Origin: Thiobacillus sp. UBA2186 | GTDB taxonomy: Bacteria; Pseudomonadota; Gammaproteobacteria; Burkholderiales; Thiobacillaceae | Length of the DNA: 6,938 nt | NCBI GenBank assembly: GCA_002327405.1 | Contig: DCVO01000085.1 | Coordinates: 1 to 6,938, forward strand | Direction: 5' to 3' | Part shown: positions 1 through 3,987 of the stretch, one piece after another | Layout of the letters: the number at the start of each line of letters is the position of its first letter | Numbering within the stretch: the first letter of the stretch is position 1 | The notes under the pieces: model-generated | The model's database searches: none | Seen by the model: the letters and a program-made list of their open reading frames with translations, nothing else | What the model was told of the DNA's origin: nothing | Position numbers and translations under genes: made by a program

Positions 1-983
1 TGATCATCATTTCCCACGACCGCCATTTCCTGAACCAGGTGTGCACCCACATGGCGGACATGGACTACGGCAAGCTCACCGTGTATCCGGGCAACTACGA
101 CGACTACATGGAAGCCTCGATGATGGCGCGCCAGCAGCAGCAGCGCGACAATGCCAAGGCCAAGCAGCAGATCGCCGACCTGCAGGATTTCGTGCGCCGC
201 TTCTCGGCCAACGCCTCCAAGGCGCGCCAGGCCACCAGCCGCGCGCGCCAGATCGAGAAGATCAAGGTCGAGGACGTCAAGCCCTCCAGCCGCCAGTACC
301 CCTTCATCCGCTTCGAATACGACGAGCGCGAGAAACTGCACCGCCAGGCGGTGGAAGTCGAGCATCTCGGCCACGGCTTCGACAAGCCGCTGTTTGCCGA
401 CTTCGGCATGCGTGTGGAAGCCGGCGAGCGCGTGGCCATCATCGGCGAGAACGGCGTGGGCAAGACCACGCTGCTGCGCTGCCTGGCCGGCGACCTCGCG
501 CCCCAGCACGGCAAGATCAAATGGGCGGAAAAGGCCACTCCGGGCTATTTCGCCCAGGACCACGCGGCGGATTTCGCCGTGGACATGAACCTGTTCGACT
601 GGATGCAGCAGTGGGGCCGCCCCAGCGACGACGATCAGGTGATGCGCGGCACGCTGGGACGCCTCCTATTCTCCGGCGACGAAATCGGCAAGCCGGTCAA
701 AGTGCTGTCCGGCGGCGAGCAGGGGCGCATGCTGTTCGGCAAGCTGATGCTGGGCCGCCACAACGTGCTGCTGCTGGACGAGCCCACCAACCACATGGAC
801 ATGGAATCCATCGAGTCGCTCAACACCGCGCTCGACAAGTACAAGGGCACCCTGTTCTTCGTCAGCCACGACCGCGAGTTCGTCAGCTCGCTCGCCACGC
901 GCGTGCTGGAAATCCGCAACGGCAACATCGTCGACTTCCACGGCAACTACGAAGACTACCTCGCCAGCCAGGGCGTCAGTTGA
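1..983 (+). CDS. ybiT: ABC-F family ATPase, YbiT-like (5' end outside window)
   Basis: This is the C-terminal part (326 full codons in frame from base 3) of a soluble ABC-F protein. The family has two ABC ATPase domains and no membrane segments; characterised members act at the ribosomal E site. Visible in order: the H-loop of the first ABC domain (SHDRHF, bases 12-29); the charged helical linker (about 90-330, Q/A/K/R-rich, with FSANASKARQATSRARQIEK) that in ABC-F proteins reaches toward the peptidyl-transferase centre; then a complete second ABC domain with Walker A GENGVGKTT (444-470), signature LSGGE (704-718), Walker B VLLLDEPTNH (765-794) and H-loop VSHDRE (861-878). The C-terminus (NYEDYLASQG) closely matches E. 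coli YbiT, which is about 530 residues, so roughly 200 residues lie upstream. The stop TGA overlaps the next gene's ATG. Identification as YbiT is by remembered similarity and is strong; the precise cellular role of YbiT is less well established. Confidence 0.95.
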   Translation, partial: IIISHDRHFLNQVCTHMADMDYGKLTVYPGNYDDYMEASMMARQQQQRDNAKAKQQIADLQDFVRRFSANASKARQATSRARQIEKIKVEDVKPSSRQYPFIRFEYDEREKLHRQAVEVEHLGHGFDKPLFADFGMRVEAGERVAIIGENGVGKTTLLRCLAGDLAPQHGKIKWAEKATPGYFAQDHAADFAVDMNLFDWMQQWGRPSDDDQVMRGTLGRLLFSGDEIGKPVKVLSGGEQGRMLFGKLMLGRHNVLLLDEPTNHMDMESIESLNTALDKYKGTLFFVSHDREFVSSLATRVLEIRNGNIVDFHGNYEDYLASQGVS

Positions 984-1213
984 TGAACACAGCCGAATTC
1001 AGGCTGCGCGGCGAGCATGTCGCGCTCTGCGACCTGCTCAAGCTCGCCGGCGTCACGGACAGCGGCGGCCAGGCCAAGCTCATGATCGCCAACGGTGAGG
1101 TCACGGTTGACGGCCAACTGGAACTGCGCAAAACCGCCAAAATCCGCGCCGGCCAGGTAGTGCGCTGCGCAGGCTGGGAAATCCACGTCAGCCCCGCTTC
1201 CGACCTGCAATAA
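983..1213 (+). CDS. ybcJ: Small S4-domain RNA-binding protein, YbcJ family
   Basis: This 76-residue protein is essentially one S4 RNA-binding fold. The core (residues 14-52: LCDLLKLAGVTDSGGQAK, then MIANGEVTVDGQLELRK) has the S4 pattern of a helix pair followed by a G-x-V-x-V-D-G turn and basic residues. It continues through IRAGQVV to a short C-terminal strand. E. coli YbcJ is about 70 residues and very similar (HVELCDLLKLEGWSESGAQAK). The role is inferred to be binding of structured RNA, probably ribosome-related; no catalytic domain is attached. The start is fixed by the TGATG overlap with the upstream ABC-F gene, which implies translational coupling of two ribosome-associated proteins. 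It is the last conserved gene before the accessory region. No obvious terminator follows it. Confidence 0.9.
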   Translation: MNTAEFRLRGEHVALCDLLKLAGVTDSGGQAKLMIANGEVTVDGQLELRKTAKIRAGQVVRCAGWEIHVSPASDLQ

Positions 1214-1225
1214 GCCCAGTAGCCA

Positions 1226-1254
1226 TTGATTTAAGCAGCAAGGGTCGGTAGATT
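1226..1254 (+). promoter_or_regulatory. Possible promoter ahead of the cassette array
   Basis: TTGATT (1226-1231) and TAGATT (1249-1254) are separated by 17 bases, and each matches four of six bases of the sigma-70 consensus. It lies just upstream of the first presumed cassette edge (1273/1274) and could serve the cassette genes as the Pc promoter does in integrons. This is pattern matching only. Confidence 0.3.
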
Positions 1255-1296
1255 TTGTGCTGTCTAAATTACGTTGGGCGGCTAGAGGGGGGTGTG

Positions 1297-1782
1297 ATGA
1301 CTAAAAAGAAATCTGAAATTGGCTCGATCTATGTGCTTTCGAATGCGGCAATGCCCGGATTACTCAAGATTGGCTTCACCCAACACTCAGATACCCAAAC
1401 CCGTGTTTTACAACTGTCAAAACAGACGGCCGCCCCATTACCTTTCATTCTGGAATTTGAGCATCTAGTAGAAAATCCGGCGCAATACGAAAAGCTTATT
1501 CATGCGCGACTCAGCCACTGCCGAGTCGCCCCAGACAAAGAATTCTTTAGGGTTGACGTAGATAGCGCAGATAAAATTATCAGAAAAATCACAACTGGAA
1601 CCGAAGAGCTGGATGTACAAAAAGACCTTCAAAATCTTGTCGGCCTCTACAGAAAGTATCCAGGCTTGTTCACTATAAAAGATAAGGGCTTGGTTGACCG
1701 ACTTGAAGCATTTTTAAACGACGAAACAAAAGATGAAGGCTTGGTTGACCAACTTGAAGCATTATTAAACGACAAACCATAA
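1297..1782 (+). CDS. GIY-YIG nuclease-like protein (T5orf172/MUG113 type), cassette 1
   Basis: This 161-residue protein carries a GIY-YIG-type fold in residues 9-90. GSIYVLSN (9-16) stands in for the GIY strand, GLLKIGFT (21-28) for the YIG strand, then comes R36 in a helix (TRVLQLS), the helix QYEKLIHARL (64-72, with E65 and H69) and KEFFRV (81-86), the pattern of the T5orf172/MUG113 branch. That branch contains phage and mobile-element proteins, many uncharacterised; nuclease activity here is inference. The C-terminal part (100-161) is helical and charged and ends in a 17-residue tandem duplication. ATG at 1297 was chosen because GAGGGGGG (1285-1292) lies just upstream; GTG at 1294 is possible. 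Base composition is markedly AT-richer than the flanking genes, which suggests transfer. The gene ends 13 bases before an attC site. The fold is likely; the function is unknown. Confidence 0.75.
   Translation: MTKKKSEIGSIYVLSNAAMPGLLKIGFTQHSDTQTRVLQLSKQTAAPLPFILEFEHLVENPAQYEKLIHARLSHCRVAPDKEFFRVDVDSADKIIRKITTGTEELDVQKDLQNLVGLYRKYPGLFTIKDKGLVDRLEAFLNDETKDEGLVDQLEALLNDKP
1681..1782 (+). repeat. 51-bp tandem duplication at the 3' end of the GIY-YIG gene
   Basis: Two adjacent 51-base units (1681-1731 and 1732-1782) are closely similar and encode DKGLVDRLEAFLNDETK and DEGLVDQLEALLNDKP plus stop. The frame is preserved and the second copy carries the stop codon, so one unit was added to the protein's C-terminus. 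The differences between units show the duplication is not brand new. Confidence 0.85.
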
Positions 1783-1795
1783 ATAACATGATCGA

Positions 1796-1862
1796 GCCCA
1801 ACAAATCATTCCACCGGACCTGCGCGAAAAGCCGCGCAGGCCGGGGAATTCACCCGTTAGGC
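1796..1862 (+). mobile_element. attC recombination site 1 (canonical)
   Basis: R'' GCCCAAC (1796-1802, consensus RYYYAAC) and R' GTTAGGC (1856-1862, consensus GTTRRRY) are complementary apart from one position. Inside them TCATTCC pairs with GGGAATTCA with unpaired bases left over, the extrahelical feature integrases use to choose a strand. The centre is a perfect 8-bp stem, CCTGCGCG (1819-1826) and CGCGCAGG (1833-1840), with a six-base loop. Total length is 67 bases, within the normal attC range. The expected crossover is between G1856 and T1857. Confidence 0.85.
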
Positions 1863-1880
1863 AAAACACGGGGGAGAGAA

Positions 1881-1997
1881 ATGGAAGCAGCAGAACTTGG
1901 TGGCTTAATTGCGTGGCTTATTTGGAGCCAGCCTCTAACAAATACGCAGGCTAAAGGTAAAGAGTGTCCCTCTTGTGGTTCGTTCAAGCCTGCCTAA
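1881..1997 (+). CDS. 38-residue cassette protein with hydrophobic segment and CPSC motif, cassette 2
   Basis: The small ORF fills cassette 2. The ATG at 1881 follows a purine-rich GGGGGAGAG stretch (about 1870-1878), a good ribosome binding site. Reading from the earlier in-frame ATG at 1788 would cross the attC site and is unlikely. Residues 6-18 (LGGLIAWLIWSQP) are hydrophobic and could form a short membrane-associated helix. Residues 29-32 are CPSC, in ECPSCGSFKPA, half of a typical zinc ribbon, so any metal site would need a second chain. The stop TAA lies inside the R'' box of the following site, the tight packing seen in cassettes. I do not recognise a family. Whether it is translated is uncertain. 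Confidence 0.5.
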   Translation: MEAAELGGLIAWLIWSQPLTNTQAKGKECPSCGSFKPA

Positions 1998-2048
1998 CAG
2001 CCAAGCGGAGCACCGCAAGCGGGGCGCCCCTTACATTCGTAAGAGGGC
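1992..2048 (+). mobile_element. Degenerate attC-like site 2
   Basis: R'' GCCTAAC (1992-1998) is a good match to RYYYAAC and overlaps the stop codon of the small ORF. An imperfect stem follows, with about 7 of 10 bases pairing between GGAGCACCGC (2007-2016) and GGGGCGCCCC (2021-2030) and AA/TT pairing outside it. The expected R' position holds GTAAGAG (2039-2045), which breaks the invariant GTT and the final pyrimidine. It is either a decayed site or one I have mis-bounded. Its position between two cassette ORFs supports the call. Confidence 0.5.
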
Positions 2049-2061
2049 TGAGAGGAGGCGA

Positions 2062-2484
2062 ATGTCATCTCATGATCTAGATAGCTTCATCCGCTGGCAG
2101 ACTGTCACGCGTGAACACTTCTCGTCCGTGTCAAATCTGGTGCTTGGCCTCGCCACAGGTCTTCTGGCCTTTTTAGTTTCTGGCCTTGCTTGCTCGAAAC
2201 CCACGAGCAAGTGCCTGCTCATTGTCGATACGGGATCAATGATCCTTCTTGCAACCTCCATTGGGCTGGCTGTTTGGTGCGCTATAAACCGCCTTCGGGA
2301 TTTTCGGGCCACGACACAGATTGCGCGTTCACGCTACAAGGGGGAGCTGGTCGCCTCCGACGCACGTCTAGAGACTAAGGTATTAGGCCAATTGTCTTGG
2401 CGGTTGTTCTGGTGGCAACTCGTGTTGTTCGGTTTTGGGGCTAGTGGAGTCGCTATCGGTGTTATCACTCAGCTTTGGGCGTAG
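2062..2484 (+). CDS. Small membrane protein of unknown function, cassette 3
   Basis: This 140-residue protein has three or four likely membrane segments: about 26-43 (LVLGLATGLLAFLVSGLA), 53-74 (DTGSMILLATSIGLAVWCAI) and one long or two short ones in 110-138 (WRLFWWQLVLFGFGASGVAIGVIT). A polar N-terminus of about 24 residues and a basic stretch between segments two and three (NRLRDFRATTQIARSRYKGE) suggest cytoplasmic faces. The ATG at 2062 follows AGGAGG (2053-2058), an unusually strong but closely spaced ribosome binding site. An in-frame upstream extension to 1975 would run through the preceding attC-like site and is rejected. The gene ends nine bases before an attC R'' box. I recognise no family; small multi-pass membrane proteins are common integron cassette cargo. 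Confidence 0.7.
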   Translation: MSSHDLDSFIRWQTVTREHFSSVSNLVLGLATGLLAFLVSGLACSKPTSKCLLIVDTGSMILLATSIGLAVWCAINRLRDFRATTQIARSRYKGELVASDARLETKVLGQLSWRLFWWQLVLFGFGASGVAIGVITQLWA

Positions 2485-2493
2485 CAATATGCC

Positions 2494-2543
2494 ATCTAAC
2501 AGCCGGCGCCGCTCCGTAGCACGGCTCAATTCGGACGTTGGCC
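2494..2543 (+). mobile_element. Candidate attC site 3, fused to the grxD terminator flank
   Basis: R'' ATCTAAC (2494-2500) fits RYYYAAC. The distal half TCAATTCGGACGTTGG has the look of a normal L'-R' end. AGCCG (2501-2505) pairs with CGGCT (2522-2526). R' reads GTTGGCC (2537-2543), one base off GTTRRRY. After a cassette inserts, the TTRRRY part downstream of the crossover belongs to the target, so the off-consensus bases may be chromosomal. The next bases are the start of the grxD terminator repeat. Confidence 0.55.
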
Positions 2544-2680
2544 CAACAAAAAGCCCCGCACCAAGCGGGGCTTTTTGTTTCAAACAGGACTAGCTAAGCG
2601 CCCAGTAACTTCTGCAATTCACCCTTCTGGTACATGTCGGTCATGATGCCGGAGCCGCCGCCGAATTCGCCGTTGACATA
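2541..2680 (-). pseudogene. grxD 3'-end fragment, copy 1 (most diverged), with terminator
   Basis: On the minus strand this carries the last 27 or 28 codons of a glutaredoxin, VNGEFGGGSGIMTDMYQKGE and on to LLGA, stopping at TAG (2594-2596), followed by the terminator hairpin. Compared with intact grxD it has Q to E, V to G and D to G changes and several silent changes, and the stop is TAG instead of TGA. Homology to the other copies begins at CCCAAC (2542) and ends at about GTTGAC(A/G)TA (2680). It has no start and no active site, so it is a remnant. The more diverged state suggests an older insertion or a donor grxD from another lineage. Confidence 0.85.
2545..2579. terminator. Hairpin terminator, copy 1
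   Basis: AACAAAAAGCCCCGC (2545-2559) is followed by a five-base loop ACCAA and the exact complement GCGGGGCTTTTTGTT (2565-2579). A-rich and T-rich flanks make it bidirectional. It is identical in all three copies in the window and here closes the cassette array from the left. Confidence 0.9.
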
Positions 2681-2706
2681 CTATATAAGATATATCCATA
2701 ATATGG
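2673..2706 (+). promoter_or_regulatory. Promoter and possible operator of the RelE/XRE module
   Basis: A perfect -35 TTGACA (2673-2678) is followed after 18 bases by CATAAT (2697-2702), five of six for a -10. A perfect palindrome CCATA-A-TATGG (2696-2706) overlaps the -10 and would suit autorepression by the antitoxin. Transcription would begin about at the toxin ATG (2708), so the mRNA may be leaderless; no Shine-Dalgarno is visible. The first five bases of the -35 come from the grxD fragment. Confidence 0.55.
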
Positions 2707-2707
2707 C

Positions 2708-2992
2708 ATGTGGCGCATCGAAGAGCACCGACGGGTCGACAAACAGCTGTCGGGCAATGTTCCGCTCGAGGTGCTGAAACGGTACGAGAAATGGAAAGAC
2801 ATCGCACGCCTTTCAGGCCCGCCCGGCTTGCGAGCGATCAAAGGCTTTCACGACGAGGCCTTGTCGGGCGAGTGGAAAGGTCATCGTTCCTCCCGTCTCG
2901 GGCTTCAGTGGAGAGTCATTTACCAGGTCGTCGCCGACGTGCTGCTGATACAAGTCGTTCAAGTTATCCCACATGATTACCGGAGGCCCTGA
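2708..2992 (+). CDS. RelE/HigB-like toxin of a type II toxin-antitoxin module
   Basis: This 94-residue protein has a RelE/ParE-superfamily fold. Helical residues 10-50 (VDKQLSGNVPLEVLKRYEKW, then GPPGLRAIKGFHDEAL) are followed by the strand region GEWKGHRSSRLGLQWRVIY (54-72) and a final strand and tail VLLIQVVQVIPHDYRRP (78-94). The L-x-G-x-W-x-G-x-R ... W-R-V-I-Y pattern is typical of ribosome-dependent mRNA endonucleases of the RelE/YafQ/HigB type. Basic residues (K57, R60, R63, R69) and H89 are candidate RNA-contact or catalytic positions. Toxin first, antitoxin second is the higBA order. The antitoxin starts two bases after this stop. It is flanked on both sides by grxD-terminator repeats, so transcription in and out is insulated. 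The length is normal and no truncation is seen. Cleavage activity is inferred from family. Confidence 0.85.
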   Translation: MWRIEEHRRVDKQLSGNVPLEVLKRYEKWKDIARLSGPPGLRAIKGFHDEALSGEWKGHRSSRLGLQWRVIYQVVADVLLIQVVQVIPHDYRRP

Positions 2993-2993
2993 C

Positions 2994-3254
2994 ATGAAGA
3001 ATTTTCGTCCCGCCAAGAAGCGCGTTGAGGTGTCCGTCGGCGAATCCGTGCGCATTCTGCGCGAGCTTCAGGAATTGAGCCAAAGGCAGCTCGCCGAAAT
3101 CACCGGCATTCCCCAGGCGACCATCTCCGCCATCGAGAACAATCGAGTCAATCTGGGGGTCGAGCGCGCGAAGGTTCTTGCCCGCGCCCTCAAGTGCCAT
3201 CCCGCCGTGCTTGTGTTCCCCGGCTGGGAGCTTCCGCTTGAGGCGGCCGCATAA
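2994..3254 (+). CDS. XRE-family antitoxin paired with the RelE-like toxin
   Basis: This 86-residue protein has a helix-turn-helix over residues 17-70. The two core helices are SQRQLAEITG (29-38) and PQATISAIENNRVNLG (40-55), then ERAKVLARALKCHPAVLVFPGW. It should bind and neutralise the upstream toxin and repress the shared promoter, possibly at the palindrome CCATAATATGG (2696-2706). The ATG at 2994 was chosen because GGAGG (2982-2986) sits seven bases upstream; the in-frame ATG at 2973 is inside the toxin gene and lacks such a site. It lies one base beyond the toxin TGA, so the two are translationally coupled. It resembles HigA-type solo-HTH antitoxins by architecture, with no toxin-binding extension beyond a 16-residue tail. 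No attC-like site follows; the next element is a grxD terminator copy. Confidence 0.85.
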   Translation: MKNFRPAKKRVEVSVGESVRILRELQELSQRQLAEITGIPQATISAIENNRVNLGVERAKVLARALKCHPAVLVFPGWELPLEAAA

Positions 3255-3289
3255 GCTCAGTCAGGTTCGCCCCTTGCCTCAAACGCCAA

Positions 3290-3517
3290 CCCAACAAAAA
3301 GCCCCGCACCAAGCGGGGCTTTTTGTTTCAAGCAGTGACCGGTCAGGCGCCCAGCAGTTTCTGCAATTCGCCCTTCTGGTACATGTCGGTCATGATGTCG
3401 GAGCCGCCGACGAACTGGCCGTTGACGTAGAGCTGGGGGATAGTGGGCCAGTTGGAAAATTCCTTGATGCCCTGGCGGATTTCGGGGTCGGCCAGCACGT
3501 TCATGGCCAGATAATCG
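3290..3517 (-). pseudogene. grxD 3'-end fragment, copy 2 (228 bp), with terminator
   Basis: On the minus strand this encodes the last 56 or so residues of GrxD, from YLAMNVLADPEIRQG through SNWPTIPQLYVNGQF to LLGA, stopping at TGA (3343-3345). Aligned to the intact gene (5352-5579) it has no indels and about a dozen base differences by eye, two of them changing residues (Y to F, V to M). The CGFS active-site region is absent. The frame stays open to an ATG at 3561, giving a chimeric 72-residue ORF whose first 16 or so residues (MFTVCTRCQACAMAFD) come from the hip promoter region. I read it as a displaced gene end, not a functional glutaredoxin. Confidence 0.9.
3293..3327. terminator. Hairpin terminator, copy 2
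   Basis: It has the same perfect 15-bp stem and ACCAA loop as the other copies (arms 3293-3307 and 3313-3327). It lies 38 bases after the XRE antitoxin stop and ends transcription of that module on the plus strand. Confidence 0.9.
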
Positions 3518-3554
3518 AAAGCCATGGCACACGCCTGGCATCTTGTACAAACCG

Positions 3555-3621
3555 TGAACAAATGAGTTAAGGTAACATATACTTTACCGTGATCGCTATT
3601 AATGGTAAATTATATGTTATG
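3555..3621 (+). promoter_or_regulatory. hipBA promoter with paired HipB-type operators
   Basis: Operator 1 is GGTAA-N8-TTACC (3571-3588), a perfect 5-8-5 palindrome. Operator 2 is GGTAA-N8-TTATG (3604-3621), its weaker half overlapping the hipB ATG. The two starts are 33 bp apart, about three helical turns. Together they also form a larger inverted repeat, with 17-base arms 3572-3588 and 3604-3620 differing at two positions. E. coli HipB uses the same 5-8-5 layout (TATCC-N8-GGATA), so only the half-site sequence differs. A -10 TATACT (3578-3583) lies inside operator 1, with TGAACA (3555-3560) 17 bases upstream as a plausible -35. Binding would therefore block the promoter. Confidence 0.75.
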
Positions 3622-3987
3622 TCTAAATCATCCTTAGCCATTACCTCGCTCCCGCCTGAGGCGGCCAGTTCTCTGGCCGCCCTTGGGGAGCAGCTTGCCT
3701 TGGCTCGTGTTCGCCGGAATGAATCGCAGAGGCAGTGGGCCATGCGAATCGGCGTGTCTGTGCCAACCTTGATTCGCATGGAGCGAGGAGACCCGAGCGT
3801 TAGCATCGGTGTTTACGCCACCGCGCTATGGCTGCTTGGGCTATCCGGCGCCCTGGGCGAACTGGCCAGCCCGGCCAAGGATTTGAGGGCGCTGGAGGCG
3901 GATGTCCGGGAGGCCGCCCGCATTCGTGCCGCACGCAAGCAAACGTCCATTACGGCCCAGTTGGGCAAAAAACGGGGGGCTAAATGA
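3619..3987 (+). CDS. hipB: HipB-like antitoxin, XRE-family repressor
   Basis: This 122-residue protein has an XRE helix-turn-helix (about 22-80: ALGEQLALARVRRN, SQRQWAMRIG as helix 2, SVPTLIRMERGDP as recognition helix, then YATALWLLGL). A basic, helical C-terminal extension (88-122) is rich in A, R and K; E. coli HipB is shorter at 88 residues. It should bind HipA and repress at the two GGTAA-N8-TTACC-like operators immediately upstream. The start is uncertain. ATG 3619 overlaps operator 2 and gives a standard N-terminus; GTG 3589 would add ten residues (VIAINGKLYV) but lies at the presumed transcription start. Neither has a clear Shine-Dalgarno. The stop overlaps the hipA start (ATGA, 3984-3987), the usual coupling in hipBA operons. 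Confidence 0.85.
   Translation: MSKSSLAITSLPPEAASSLAALGEQLALARVRRNESQRQWAMRIGVSVPTLIRMERGDPSVSIGVYATALWLLGLSGALGELASPAKDLRALEADVREAARIRAARKQTSITAQLGKKRGAK

Larger units (their letters stand above)
1274..2537 (+). mobile_element. Array of three integron-type gene cassettes without integrase (CALIN-like)
   Basis: Three short ORFs in the same orientation are each followed by a candidate attC site: cassette 1 about 1274-1856, cassette 2 about 1857-2039, cassette 3 about 2040-2537. Integron cassettes run from TTRRRY (just after the crossover G of the preceding site) to the G of their own R' box (G^TTRRRY). The first edge is GTTGGGC at 1273-1279, the first attC ends GTTAGGC at 1856-1862, and the last ends GTTGGCC at 2537-2543. 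ORFs nearly fill each cassette, two of the three stop within or a few bases before the attC R'' box, and all have their own ribosome binding site, as is usual for cassettes. Cassette 1 is clearly AT-richer than its neighbours, which points to separate origins. No integrase gene is in the window. The first attC is secure; the third and especially the second are weaker. Confidence 0.7.

Noticed and set aside
41..1213. A 390-codon frame that would fuse an arginine/proline-rich protein to the S4-domain protein
   Set aside because: Most of it is the wrong frame of the ABC-F gene, which has clear family motifs. The S4 gene starts at ATG 983 with a coupled TGATG.
1788..1997. 69-codon version of the cassette 2 ORF
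   Set aside because: It would translate through the canonical attC site. The internal ATG 1881 has a ribosome binding site.
2708..3330. The RelE/XRE module as a further integron cassette
   Set aside because: No RYYYAAC...GTTRRRY pair with a foldable stem follows the antitoxin. The flanks are grxD repeats.
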